34,849 nucleotides of DNA from DATDCV01 sp036524155 (GCA_036524155.1 DATDCV010000672.1:1-34849), one strand, 5' to 3'; shown: positions 1 to 9,721, counted from the first letter of the stretch. Numbers and translations: made by a program. The notes: generated from the letters alone by a model not told the origin.

Positions 1-1
1 C

Positions 2-415
2 TCCGAACTGCTGCAGAGCGGCTATCGCTACTTCGTGCTGGAACTTTCGGACTGCGTTCTGATGGACAGCACTTTCCTGGGAGTCTTGGCCGGCTTCGGC
101 CTCAAGCTCAGCTCTGCCAGAGACGCCGAGCCCGCGATCGAATTGCTCAACCCGAATGCGCGGATCAGTGACCTGCTGGATAACCTGGGTGTGCTGCATC
201 TCTTCAAGATTACTCACGGGCCGCTGGAACTCGCCGGAAAAGGGGAGATGCAAGTCCCTTGTGCGGCGGCCCCAACCCGGGAAGAAGTGACGCGCGCCTG
301 CCTGGAAGCGCATCGCACTTTGATGGAGATTAACCCGGCCAACGTTTCGAAATTCAAGGAAGTTACGCAATTCCTCGCCGAGGATTTGAAGCGGATCAAG
401 GAGGGGGCGAGGTGA
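2..415 (+). CDS. STAS-domain protein (anti-sigma factor antagonist-like), 5' truncated by window edge
   Basis: The reading frame is already open at the first base, so the true start lies upstream; only the last 137 codons are present. The visible part reads ELSDCVLMDSTFLGVLAGFG, the typical STAS core: a beta strand, then the D-S pair where anti-sigma antagonists of the SpoIIAA/RsbV type are phosphorylated, then a helix. A second strand/helix (IELLNPNARISDLLDNLGVLH) completes the fold. By family knowledge such proteins bind an anti-sigma factor or partner kinase when unphosphorylated. The C-terminal 50 residues form a charged helical tail longer than in minimal SpoIIAA. No partner gene is visible downstream, where the genes run on the other strand. 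Family call is firm; partner and pathway unknown. Confidence 0.75.
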   Translation, partial: SELLQSGYRYFVLELSDCVLMDSTFLGVLAGFGLKLSSARDAEPAIELLNPNARISDLLDNLGVLHLFKITHGPLELAGKGEMQVPCAAAPTREEVTRACLEAHRTLMEINPANVSKFKEVTQFLAEDLKRIKEGAR

Positions 416-520
416 AGGCCCGATTTCCGAAGGGCGAAAGAGCACTGCCGGTCTGACCCCCGCCGCTACTCCTGGCGCTCCAAGTTTAGCCTTCCCCCAC
501 ACCTTGCTCCCCCAGGCCCC

Positions 521-2575
521 TCAGTCGAACAGCCTTAAGTTCCACTCCTCGACCAGCTCGGACGGGATTTCGCCCAGGAACCTCGACCGCCGCTGGAGCG
601 TATCGCCCAGTCCGTCAAAACCGGCGCGGGTAACCGGGTAACTGAGGTAAAGCTCGTTGCGCGCCCTGGTGATGGCCACGTACATCAGGCGCCGCTCTTC
701 TTCCGTGGCTTCGGGATGCCTGAGCGACCGGGCCGTTGGAAACAGCCCTTCGCAAAGCATGATGACGAAAACCACATCGAACTCGAGCCCTTTGGCCTGG
801 TGAATGGTTGAAAGCCGGAGCCGCTCATCGTCATTTTGCCGGGGTTGTTCATCCTCGGCCTCGAGGTTGCTGAGGAGCGCGAGTTGGGTGAGGAACTCCT
901 CGACCGAGGGAAACTGGCGCGCAAAGACCGCGATTTGTTCGAGGTCGTCGAGGCGCGATTCGTAATTGGTATAGGCCTCCTTCAGGTGGTCCTGGTAGCC
1001 CGCTTCGAGGACCAGGTTGAGCATCCTGGCCGGGCTCTCCCGCACTGGCCGGGTCTCCAGTTGCGCGATTGTGGCGACGAATTGCGCCCACGCGACGGCG
1101 GCCTTCTTCGGAACCGCTGCGACGCAGGACTGGAGCCTGGCGGCGCCACCCGGCGCCGGGGGAGGGGAATCAACCACGGGGACCGCTTTGTCTGCGCCGG
1201 CCCCACGTGGCTCGTTTTCACTGGCGGTGAAGGCTTTCCAGAGCTTGTCAGCGCCCTTGCCGCCGATGCCGGGCAACAGTTGAACCAGGCGCTTGAACGA
1301 AACCTCGTCCCGCGGGTTGGCGACAAATTTGAGGTAGGCAATCGCATCCTTGATGTGTGCCTGTTCGAAAAACCGGATGCCGCTGGTGATAGTGAACGGG
1401 ATATTGCGGCGCGTCAGTTCGAGCTGCAGTTCGAGCGCGTGGAAATGCGAGCGGTAGAGCACGGCCATGTTTTTCAAATCGCAGCCCTCCTCGCGCAACT
1501 CGAGCGCACGTTGCGCCACAAAAGCCGCTTGCTGTCCGGCATCGCCACAAGCGACGACGATCGGTTTGCCGCCGGTCTTGCGCGCCGGGGCCAATTCCTT
1601 GGTAAATTGCCGCACGTTGGCGCGGATGGCGGCGTTAGCGACTCCAAGAATCTCGGGTGTGCTGCGGTAATTCGTTTCGATCTTGAAGATCTTAGTGCCA
1701 GGATAGCGCTGGGGAAATTTGAGTATGTTTTCGTGGTTGGCGCCGCGCCAGGCATAAATGCTCTGCGCATCGTCCCCGACGACCATGATGTTATGGTGGC
1801 GGGCGGCGAGCAGATCGATCAAATCACTCTGCAGCCGGTTGGTGTCCTGGTATTCATCGACCAGGACGAATTGGAATCGCCGCTGGTACTGTTCGCGGAT
1901 CTCGGCGTGCTCTTCGAGCAACTTGAGCCACAGCGCGAGCAGATCGTCGAAATCCATCGCGTTGGTCGAGCGCTTGCGAGCCAGGTAACGCTGTTGGATG
2001 TCTGCGACCTGCGCTGCGACCGACAGGAACTCGTCGTGTTGATTTTCGAGAACCTGTTCGACCGTGCGATCGGTGTTAATGCAGAGTGAAAAAATCTCCG
2101 CCAGCAGGTCGCCCTTTGGAAACCGGGTGGCCTTCACGTCGATTTCAGCCTCGGCTATGCACGCGTTGATCAGGTGCTTGGCGTCATCCCGGTCCAGGAT
2201 TGAAAAATCCCGCTGATACCCGATGAGCGGAGCGTGCTGGCGAAGGACACGGTTGCCAATCGAGTGGAAAGTGCCGCCCCACAGGGACGCCAACTCGTGG
2301 CCCAGCAATTCGGCCACGCGCCGCATCATCTCCTTGGCCGCCTTGTTGGTGAAGGTCAGCAGCAGAATGCGCTCGGGCGGAATGCCCTGCTCGAGCAGGT
2401 AAGCGACGCGGTAGGTGAGCGTGCGTGTCTTGCCCGACCCGGCCCCGGCGATCACCAGGCAAGGTCCGGGCGGCGCCGTCACCGCCGCCAACTGCTGCTC
2501 GTTCAGTTCGTGCGCATAGTCAATCTGCAGATGAATCGGCGCGCGGAACGGCTGCAACACATAGTCACGCGACAT
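521..2575 (-). CDS. uvrD: UvrD/PcrA/Rep-type superfamily 1A DNA helicase
   Basis: ATP-dependent 3'-5' DNA helicase of the UvrD/PcrA/Rep group, acting in excision repair and clearing of stalled replication. All SF1A motifs are visible (684-residue numbering): Walker A GAGSGKT 44-50; motif II DEYQD 240-244; motif III GDDAQSIYAWRGA 267-279; motif IV ETNYRST 300-306; motif V STIHQAKGLEFD 589-600; motif VI MYVAITRARNEL 631-642. The start is set at the ATG at 2575 because homology begins just after it; an in-frame GTG at 2662 would add 29 unconserved residues, and neither has a clear ribosome-binding site. Residues about 451-490 are a Pro/Ala/Gly-rich insert in the 2B region. The C-terminus stops soon after motif VI, without the Tudor-like tail of PcrA. 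It lies 112 bp downstream of the HD-domain gene on the same strand. Confidence 0.93.
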   Translation of the reverse strand: MSRDYVLQPFRAPIHLQIDYAHELNEQQLAAVTAPPGPCLVIAGAGSGKTRTLTYRVAYLLEQGIPPERILLLTFTNKAAKEMMRRVAELLGHELASLWGGTFHSIGNRVLRQHAPLIGYQRDFSILDRDDAKHLINACIAEAEIDVKATRFPKGDLLAEIFSLCINTDRTVEQVLENQHDEFLSVAAQVADIQQRYLARKRSTNAMDFDDLLALWLKLLEEHAEIREQYQRRFQFVLVDEYQDTNRLQSDLIDLLAARHHNIMVVGDDAQSIYAWRGANHENILKFPQRYPGTKIFKIETNYRSTPEILGVANAAIRANVRQFTKELAPARKTGGKPIVVACGDAGQQAAFVAQRALELREEGCDLKNMAVLYRSHFHALELQLELTRRNIPFTITSGIRFFEQAHIKDAIAYLKFVANPRDEVSFKRLVQLLPGIGGKGADKLWKAFTASENEPRGAGADKAVPVVDSPPPAPGGAARLQSCVAAVPKKAAVAWAQFVATIAQLETRPVRESPARMLNLVLEAGYQDHLKEAYTNYESRLDDLEQIAVFARQFPSVEEFLTQLALLSNLEAEDEQPRQNDDERLRLSTIHQAKGLEFDVVFVIMLCEGLFPTARSLRHPEATEEERRLMYVAITRARNELYLSYPVTRAGFDGLGDTLQRRSRFLGEIPSELVEEWNLRLFD

Positions 2576-2687
2576 TAACCAACGATAGGCAATACGCTCC
2601 GGATTGTCGATTGAGTTGGCCGGGAAACGAAAGCCGCAGCGGCACAAGCCCAGGGCGCACACGGCGACGCGATGAAACGCTCGCGGC

Positions 2688-3539
2688 TCAGGTACGCAGC
2701 GCGCCCGCCTTTAGGCGCGCCATGTTGGCGGCGATCTTTTCCAGGTACCAGTTCGGACCCGAAGGGTATGGGTTGTTGAGGAAATGACAAAGGCCGTCCA
2801 GCTCGCTCTCCAGCTTGGTCCGGACAAGGTTCTCCCAGAAAGTCGGCGTCTTGGCAATCAGATCGGCCGGGCTGGTGAAGCCGGCCACAAAGTGCCTGGT
2901 GTCGCCGGTGAATTTCACCGCCTCGGAGAATTCGGCGTAGAGTATTGGCAATTTTTCTATGTAATCGTCGGCTGCCATCTGGCCGAGGAGGTCGGCTGTG
3001 GCCAAAGCGCAGCCGACCGTTCTCTCCAGTTCGGACGTGAAAGGAATCGCGCCCAGCGTGGCATTCACCCCCGTGCAGCCGATCATATTTTGAACCGACC
3101 GAATTTGCGCGGGACCAAAACCCTTTTCGCTGAGAAGGCGGCCGGCAAACTCGGCGCTGCGCCCGACGTGGGTGATGGTGTATTTTGCGCCGGTCCCCTC
3201 GACATCATCGCGGGTCTTCAGATATCCGGTGTCGTGCAGCAGAATGGCCAACAGCCCCAGGCGGAACATCTCCTCCGTCAGCGCGGGTTGGGCACCGGCG
3301 GCTGATCGCGAGCGCAACAGGCGGCTCAAACAGAGAGTGCCTTGCAGAGTGTGCTCGAAATCGTGGTAGCGCGCATCAATTGCCTGGTAATTCCCGTATT
3401 TGCCCGTGAAGCACTCGATCACCCAACCGAAAACCCGGGGCACGAAAAGCCGGTCCGCCTGCGGAAACATCGCCAGGTAAGCAGCCTGAACCTCGACTTC
3501 CACGGCGGCCGGATCGTCCGTACGGACTGGCGGATACAT
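2688..3539 (-). CDS. HD-domain metal-dependent phosphohydrolase-like protein
   Basis: A 283-residue soluble protein with an HD-superfamily signature: YHDFEHTLQG (residues 58-67) supplies the first His, LLHDTGYLK (100-108) the HD dyad, and ATADLLGQ (180-187) the distal Asp. This resembles the metal site of cyclic-nucleotide phosphodiesterase-like HD domains more than the HD-GYP class, whose GYP motif is absent. The family hydrolyses phosphoesters, often cyclic nucleotides; the substrate here cannot be read from sequence. The ATG at 3539 is chosen; an upstream in-frame extension of 17 residues is Cys/Pro-rich and unconvincing. No signal peptide or membrane span. It is transcribed toward the helicase gene and divergently from the ABC exporter, with a large palindrome between. 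Confidence 0.75.
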   Translation of the reverse strand: MYPPVRTDDPAAVEVEVQAAYLAMFPQADRLFVPRVFGWVIECFTGKYGNYQAIDARYHDFEHTLQGTLCLSRLLRSRSAAGAQPALTEEMFRLGLLAILLHDTGYLKTRDDVEGTGAKYTITHVGRSAEFAGRLLSEKGFGPAQIRSVQNMIGCTGVNATLGAIPFTSELERTVGCALATADLLGQMAADDYIEKLPILYAEFSEAVKFTGDTRHFVAGFTSPADLIAKTPTFWENLVRTKLESELDGLCHFLNNPYPSGPNWYLEKIAANMARLKAGALRT

Positions 3540-3604
3540 TAAGGCGCAGCATAGCCGAGGCTGAGCCGGAACGCACCCGTTTTGTCGCACTCGCCGTATC
3601 GCCC

Positions 3605-3698
3605 CAGTCTTGGGTCGGAGCGCCGAGTTGCACTCGGCTTACACGCGGCCGTCGGCGCACTTAAGCCGATTAAAAATCGGCGCTCCGACCCAAGACTG
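3605..3698. repeat. Large inverted repeat with perfect 22-bp arms and nested hairpins
   Basis: Arms at 3605-3626 and 3677-3698 are perfect reverse complements, separated by 50 nt. Within the loop, 3635-3641 (CGGCTTA) pairs with 3662-3668 (TAAGCCG), stacking a second stem inside the first. Each arm can instead form a local hairpin: CCGAG/CTCGG at 3623-3637 and GCCGAT/ATCGGC at 3665-3681. It lies between divergent genes. The two-state cruciform design resembles REP/BIME-like or MITE-like extragenic palindromes; no target duplication is obvious. A role as insulator, transcript stabiliser or mobile element is inference. Confidence 0.8.
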
Positions 3699-3797
3699 CG
3701 CGGATACCACTCGCCCACGTCGGACCTCCTCGGTACGTGCGAGGCGAGCGCGCGGCGTGCAGGGGTGTGCAAGCCCTGCCCGGATTTCTCCCATTGT

Positions 3798-3818
3798 CCC
3801 CCCTAGTTTTTTGGGGGA
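3798..3818 (+). promoter_or_regulatory. Possible SD-sequestering hairpin before the ABC exporter
   Basis: A run of six C (3798-3803) faces GGGGG (3813-3817) across a short T-rich loop. GGGGGA is also the only Shine-Dalgarno-like stretch before the GTG start at 3830 (11 nt away). Pairing would hide the ribosome-binding site, so translational control is possible; function is inferred only. Confidence 0.3.
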
Positions 3819-3829
3819 ATATCTTACCT

Positions 3830-5644
3830 GTGCATCATTATGCAGATGACGAGCCGACGTTCGGCGCGAAGTCACGTTCAACGTGGGAGATCGTGCGGCG
3901 AGTGGGCGGCTACTTGCGGCCCTATAAGTTAATGGCCGCCGGGACCATAGGCTGCGCGATGTTATCTCTGGCCTTTGCGCTGGCTTATCCGAAGCTGACG
4001 CAGTTTGTCATCGACGACGTGATCGGAAAGAAGCGCGTTGACCTGCTGGCCCCGATGATGCTGGCGCTGCTGGCGGCGTTCCTGCTGCGGGATCTGTTCA
4101 ACAGCCTGCGGATCCGGATCAACAACACCTTCGAACAAGATGTGATCTTTGACATGCGCCGCGAGTTGTACGCTCGCCTGCAGCGGTTGCCGGCCGGCTA
4201 TTTTGATCAGCGGGCGTCGGGGGATTTGATGACCCGCGTGGTGGAAGATGTGAACTCGGTTGAGCGCGTCCTCATTGATGGCACCGAGCAGGGCAGCGTG
4301 GCGGTGCTGGGCATTCTGGGTGTGGCGGCGATCATGTTTTCCACCAACCCGCTTTTGGCCGGGGTGGCGTTGATCCCTCTGCCGATCCTCACCGCGGGCG
4401 CGCTCTGGTACACGCTGACCGCCCACAAACGCTACCGGGCACAACGGCGCGCAGCCAGCGCTATGAATGCGCTGCTGATGGACAACCTGCAAGGAGTCAG
4501 GCAAATCAAGGGTTTCGGCCGCGAAGAACATGAAGACGAGCGATTTGCCGGGCGCGCGGATGATTTGCGGAAGGGGACGCTGGGGATCATGCGCGTGTGG
4601 GCGGCCTACTCGCCGGCGATGAGTTTCACCGGCGCGCTCGGATTGGCGCTGGTGTTGTGGGTCGGCGGATCGCAGGTGGTGCATGACCGGATGACCGTGG
4701 GGCAGTTGGTGGCCTTCATGTTTTACCTCGCTCTCTTCTACGAACCGATCGCGCGGCTGCACGGCCTGAACCAAATGTTGCAGGCCGCGCGCGCCGCGGG
4801 GGAACGGGTTTTCGACATTCTCGATGCGCCGGTCGAGCGGGCCGATGGAATGGCGTGGCGGGCATTGCGAACGCCTCTGCGAGGCGAAGTGGTTTATGAG
4901 AAGGTAAATTTCGGATACAGCCCGGAGCGGCCCGTTCTCAAGAATATTTCTTTACAGGCGCAACCGGGTGAAATGATCGCCCTGGCCGGGCCCACCGGTG
5001 CGGGAAAAACGACCCTCGTCAACCTGCTGCCGGCGTTTTATGAGGTCGGGGGCGGGCGGATCCTGATCGATGGACAAGACATCAGCGGCGTGACCCTTGA
5101 GTCCTTGCGCCAGCAAATTGGGATCGTCAGCCAGGAACCTTTCCTCTTCAACGGCACCATTCGCGAGAACATCCTTTTTGGACGGATTGAAGCGACCCAA
5201 GACGAACTGACCGCTGCGTCGCAGGCTGCCAACTGTCACGAGTTCATCACCCACCTGCCACACGGGTACGACTCGCGGGTGGGGGAGCGCGGGGTGAAGC
5301 TGAGCGTGGGCGAAAAGCAGCGAGTGAGCATCGCGCGTGCGTTGCTGAAAAACGCGCCCATTTTGATCCTGGACGAAGCGACCGCGAGCGTGGATACGGC
5401 CACCGAACGACTGATCCAGGAGGCCCTCGAACGGCTCATGGCCGGGCGGACCAGTTTTGTAATCGCGCATCGCCTGAGCACTATCCAGAGGGCCGATCAG
5501 ATCCTCGTGATGCGGCATGGCGAGATCGTGGAACGCGGGACCCACAATGAACTGCTCGCCGGCAACGGCCTCTACAGCAAACTCGCACGGATCCAGGGTT
5601 CCGCGTTGCTGGAGGAGCGATTTGAGTTGGTGGCCGAGGGATGA
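3830..5644 (+). CDS. MsbA-like ABC exporter, fused transmembrane and ATPase domains
   Basis: A 604-residue half-transporter of the ABCB/MsbA type that dimerises in the inner membrane and exports lipids or other hydrophobic substrates using ATP. The N-terminal half has six predicted membrane spans with the FDQRASGDLMTRVVEDV coupling region. The ATPase domain shows Walker A GPTGAGKT (387-394), Q-loop IVSQEPFLF, signature LSVGE (about 491-495, in place of the usual LSGGQ), Walker B ILILDEATAS with catalytic Glu516, and H-loop His547. The GTG at 3830 is chosen because it gives the usual N-terminus and has GGGGGA upstream; the frame is open further upstream but through the palindrome region. No lipid-A genes lie nearby, so the substrate is open. 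It ends 29 bp before the convergent ClpP-like gene. Confidence 0.9.
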   Translation: MHHYADDEPTFGAKSRSTWEIVRRVGGYLRPYKLMAAGTIGCAMLSLAFALAYPKLTQFVIDDVIGKKRVDLLAPMMLALLAAFLLRDLFNSLRIRINNTFEQDVIFDMRRELYARLQRLPAGYFDQRASGDLMTRVVEDVNSVERVLIDGTEQGSVAVLGILGVAAIMFSTNPLLAGVALIPLPILTAGALWYTLTAHKRYRAQRRAASAMNALLMDNLQGVRQIKGFGREEHEDERFAGRADDLRKGTLGIMRVWAAYSPAMSFTGALGLALVLWVGGSQVVHDRMTVGQLVAFMFYLALFYEPIARLHGLNQMLQAARAAGERVFDILDAPVERADGMAWRALRTPLRGEVVYEKVNFGYSPERPVLKNISLQAQPGEMIALAGPTGAGKTTLVNLLPAFYEVGGGRILIDGQDISGVTLESLRQQIGIVSQEPFLFNGTIRENILFGRIEATQDELTAASQAANCHEFITHLPHGYDSRVGERGVKLSVGEKQRVSIARALLKNAPILILDEATASVDTATERLIQEALERLMAGRTSFVIAHRLSTIQRADQILVMRHGEIVERGTHNELLAGNGLYSKLARIQGSALLEERFELVAEG

Positions 5645-5673
5645 AGCGCGGAGCATGACCCCCAAACCCCCGG

Positions 5674-6213
5674 TCATGTTGCGGATAGCCCGACAGGCAA
5701 GATCGGTTTCAGGGCAATCGCGTCGATCAGGCCATACTTTAAGGCCTCTGCGGCCGTGAATTCTGTTCCGTTTGCGAACCATTGCTGAACCCGTTCCAAT
5801 GGCTGGCGGCTGTCTCGAGCCACGATCTCGGCCAGCGATTTCAGATAGAGCTCGGCGGGCCTGTGTTTGGATGTTTCCGAGTCGAATCTAAAAGAGAACC
5901 GCGCATTGGGACTGCACGCTCGGAAGCCCCTAAGCCCATGAGCGGCGATGGTTGTGGCGCCGCCGCCTTGTTTGCCGCGGCAGAATGTCGCCAACGGACA
6001 CTCAATACCATTCAGTGACGAAAGGATTCGCAATGCTTCAGAAGCCGGCCCGCCGGGGGAGTCGATGTAGGCCAGAATTGGTTGAGCCCCATCCTCGGCA
6101 GCCAACACGAGCAAACGAGCGATACAAGAGGTCGCGACGAGTTTGGTCAGCGGGCCTCGAACGGGAACGCGTCTCTCGCCTTTGGCAAGTAATCCGGTTG
6201 AATGTCGTGGCAT
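5674..6213 (-). CDS. ClpP-fold protein with degenerate catalytic triad (ClpR-like)
   Basis: A 179-residue protein of the ClpP/crotonase-like protease fold: AYIDSPGG (48-55) matches the ClpP strand/oxyanion region INSPGG, SPNARFSF (101-108) matches the LPNARVMIHQP segment, and TAAEALKYGLIDAI (153-166) matches the conserved C-terminal AxEAxxYGLID. The segment that should hold the nucleophile (CVGQAASMG in ClpP) reads CRGKQGGGA, placing Gly84 where Ser is expected, and the His position is Arg109; the Asp-equivalent (Asp134) remains. It is therefore probably not an active serine protease but may be a structural subunit, like ClpR of cyanobacteria and plastids. AGGA stands 6 nt before the ATG at 6213. 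No ClpX or active clpP is adjacent. Confidence 0.72.
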   Translation of the reverse strand: MPRHSTGLLAKGERRVPVRGPLTKLVATSCIARLLVLAAEDGAQPILAYIDSPGGPASEALRILSSLNGIECPLATFCRGKQGGGATTIAAHGLRGFRACSPNARFSFRFDSETSKHRPAELYLKSLAEIVARDSRQPLERVQQWFANGTEFTAAEALKYGLIDAIALKPILPVGLSAT

Positions 6214-6407
6214 AACTTTCCTACACGAGAAGCGCTCGCTTCACGCCTGCACTAAGAACCTTGGATTTTAGGCCCGGTTCCGATGACGCCTTGGTTGCCA
6301 GGTGTTCCTGTCGACCCCAAGACCGAGCAGGCGAGTCATCGACCACTCTTGCGTGAACAGACGGCGTTCATACTCAAACGGTTACACCCACCTGCTATCC
6401 TATCGCC

Positions 6408-7427
6408 CTATTCCTCGTCGATTGGCCTTCCAACCAGGCTTCCCAGAGCAAGCAAACCGTAAAACGTATACTCGCAATCGACGGCCTGATCGCCCCAATG
6501 ACCGTAAAAACCTCCTACATTTGTCCAGAGGCTGTCAATAAAGTCAAGGCAGCGTTCGCTTATTGTGTCCTTACGAATCCCCAGGGTGGCGAGAGTGTGC
6601 AAGGCGGTGGCGGTTGAGAGGAGGTCGGGCACGGGGGATTCTGGGCTGGCAAGGAACCCGCCGCCGGGGTGGAGCCTGGCCAGCAGCCATTCACGCTCAC
6701 GGTCGTGCACCGGGGCGCCCAGTTGGTCCAAAACAACGACTGCGGCAGCGGTGGCGTTAGTGGTGCCGGCGAAGCGCGAGCGTCCGTTCGGTTCGGGGCC
6801 GGGCTCTGAAAAATGGTCAGCGAAGGACGAGACCGTTGGAGTTTGCGGCTCACGGCTGTTCGTGTAAGCGCCGTCTCCGGTTTGAAGAGCGGCCAGCGAG
6901 CTGGCGAGCCCGCCAGGCCTCGGAATGCAGGCCGCCAGGTCCTGGTAAGCTCCCAGGGCAAGGAACGCTCCATAAGCGGTTCCGGAGACACTACCGCGCT
7001 GGGGATTGTAACCGGCGTCCGGCGTACGGTGCAGTTCCAGGCGACCAAGGATGGGCTTAAGCGCTGGAAGCGACACGGAATTGGGAACGAGCCCTTGCAG
7101 GGCTGCCCAGGAGCGCGCGAGGCAACAGAGATGGACAAAGTCCAGATCGGCGCCGTCCCCGAAGGCGGTCAGATATCGAGTGACACGATCCACGAAATCT
7201 TCCCTCGGGCGGGTTTTGATTTCACCCGTTGGATCCAACTCTGAAACCGCCGCCAGGCCGGCCAAACCGAACTGAAGGTAATAGAGATCCGACCGGTTCG
7301 CGCGATTCTTGAATCCGCCATCAGGATGCTGCTGGTCCAGGAAGAACCGGCGAACCAAGCCAGTGGATTCTCCAAGCACCTTAGGCGCGAGACGCGCCGC
7401 ATTGAGCATTTCGAGCCTGAGGCTCAT
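6408..7427 (-). CDS. Prenyltransferase/squalene-oxidase repeat protein
   Basis: A 339-residue all-helical protein with prenyltransferase-beta/squalene-cyclase repeats: QQHPDGGFKNRANRSDLYY near residues 32-50, GAYTNSREPQTP mid-protein, HPGGGFLASP, and a C-terminal NVGGFYGHWGDQAVDCEYTF block. These QxxDGGF-type repeats build the (alpha/alpha)6 barrel of protein prenyltransferase beta subunits and class II terpene cyclases. No DxDD cyclase motif is seen, so it is closer to the prenyltransferase-beta type; substrate unknown. The ATG at 7427 is chosen because upstream sequence belongs to the preceding reading frame. It overlaps the 3' end of the decayed polyprenyl synthetase gene by 47 nt, suggesting the two once formed an isoprenoid operon. 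Confidence 0.65.
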   Translation of the reverse strand: MSLRLEMLNAARLAPKVLGESTGLVRRFFLDQQHPDGGFKNRANRSDLYYLQFGLAGLAAVSELDPTGEIKTRPREDFVDRVTRYLTAFGDGADLDFVHLCCLARSWAALQGLVPNSVSLPALKPILGRLELHRTPDAGYNPQRGSVSGTAYGAFLALGAYQDLAACIPRPGGLASSLAALQTGDGAYTNSREPQTPTVSSFADHFSEPGPEPNGRSRFAGTTNATAAAVVVLDQLGAPVHDREREWLLARLHPGGGFLASPESPVPDLLSTATALHTLATLGIRKDTISERCLDFIDSLWTNVGGFYGHWGDQAVDCEYTFYGLLALGSLVGRPIDEE

Positions 7428-8544
7428 GGATGGTTTGCTCGATTTCTTTGCACCAACCTTTGATCTCGGCGGGGTTGAAGATCCGGCCAATGACCCGGCG
7501 GAGCAATCCCTTGAGACTGGGATTGGATAGATCGCCCAGAGAGCGAAGTGCCTCTTCTTTGTAGGTTTCCAGCAGGGTGCGTGCGCTGTGATCAACCTCG
7601 AGCTTCAAGGCCACCTCGAAGGCCGGGGCGGTTTTTTGCCGGAAGATCTCGAGGACCTGCAAGGGGCCGAGCGGTTGAGGATTGCGAGTCCAATAGAGTT
7701 CGCCGCCCTGTCCGCGGCAAAGCTGGCGCTGGCACTCCGAGGCGACGAGCAACATCTCGGCCTTTAGGACCGGCGGGATCTCGCAGGCGCTGATCAGGCG
7801 ATATCCCTCGCCGATCAGCAAGTCGCCGATGTTCAGCGCCATCGCCACGCCGTATTCCGCGTGAAGCGCCCTTTCGCCGTAGCGGCAATCGTCGTTGTCT
7901 TCGATGTCATCGTGGATCAACGATGCCTAATGGAAACACTCGACCGCGGCCGCCAGTTGACGAATGTCATCCGGCAAAGGGGCGCCGGGGTCCGGGCGCA
8001 GTGCCTGGTAAGCGGCGCCGGTGAGGAACGGGCGCCAGCGTTTGCCGGCTCGAGCCAGCCACTGGCGACCGATCAGCTCGGTTTCGCCCTCCGCGGGCCC
8101 CATGCTTTTCCGGAGCGCCATCGGTGTGAACCAGGAATCGACTTCGTCGCGCAGAGCGCCCAGATCAAGCCGGCGGGTCTGGTCTTGGGTGGTCAGGTGG
8201 ATATAGTCCCATACCCAATCCAGGTCCACGGTGGTTTCATGGCAGTCGTCCTGCAACAGCGGGATCGCCAGGCCGGGGATCGCAGCGGCTTCCATGTACG
8301 GAAATGCCCTTTCGAGCACGCCGAGGCAACTGACCCCGATGATCGCCTCAATCTTGCCCGTCTGAATCAGCGACGTGACCATCGCCGAACCTTCCGCAAC
8401 CAGCACCGCATAGCCCAGGCGTTCGGCTTCGGCCTGGAGGTCCTGGATGCTGCACGACCCGCATTGCTTGCATAGCAGGCCGAATTGGTCGAAACGGGCC
8501 GCGCATCGGTTTCGTCGGTTGCAGTTCGGCGCACGCGTGGCATC
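7381..8544 (-). pseudogene. Decayed DUF116-polyprenyl synthetase fusion gene
   Basis: Reading down the minus strand in one frame gives a Cys-rich DUF116-like domain (CKQCGSCSIQDLQAEAERLG, then VGVSCLGVLERAFPY and LLQDDCHETTVDLDWVWDY) followed by an IspA/IspB-type trans-prenyltransferase (GKRWRPFL, then the first Asp-rich motif HDDIEDND and a later QKTAP). Three lesions are visible. There is no ATG/GTG/TTG between the frame-opening TAA at 8545-8547 and the Cys motif. An in-frame TAG at 7927-7929 sits where the family normally has Lys in FHKASLIHDD (AAG to TAG is one change). The region that should carry the second DDxxD motif is missing between KTAPAFEVAL and the C-terminal KGLLRRVIG block. 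The gene is probably dead. Sequencing error could explain the stop but not all three. Confidence 0.75.
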
Positions 8545-8644
8545 TTAATCGCCCGAGAACGGGCTGAAAAGTGCAGATGCGCCTAAAGGAGGCTTGAAGG
8601 GATGTTAAGGAAGGGAATTTGCACTGACAATTCAGTTAATAGCC

Positions 8645-8674
8645 TTGACCGGAAGCGACAAAGCCTCATTATTA
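8645..8674 (+). promoter_or_regulatory. Candidate sigma-70 promoter for mreB
   Basis: TTGACC at 8645-8650 and TTATTA at 8669-8674 are separated by 18 nt and lie about 20 nt before the mreB ATG. The match to consensus is moderate; the start codon is preceded by AGG with roughly 10-nt spacing. Confidence 0.35.
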
Positions 8675-8695
8675 AGCCCCGTTAGGCGCAAATTC

Positions 8696-9721
<1,026 letters not shown>

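Noticed and set aside
836..2089. Plus-strand 417-codon open frame antisense to the helicase gene
   Set aside because: The minus strand carries all helicase motifs; this is a GC-rich codon-bias shadow with no domain or ribosome-binding site.
3962..4774. Minus-strand His/Gln/Arg-rich 270-codon frame
   Set aside because: Antisense of the ABC exporter membrane domain; such His/Arg-rich translations are typical antisense products.
7381..8544. Amber recoding (readthrough) keeping the polyprenyl synthetase functional
   Set aside because: The gene also lacks a usable start and the second Asp-rich motif, so decay explains the data better.
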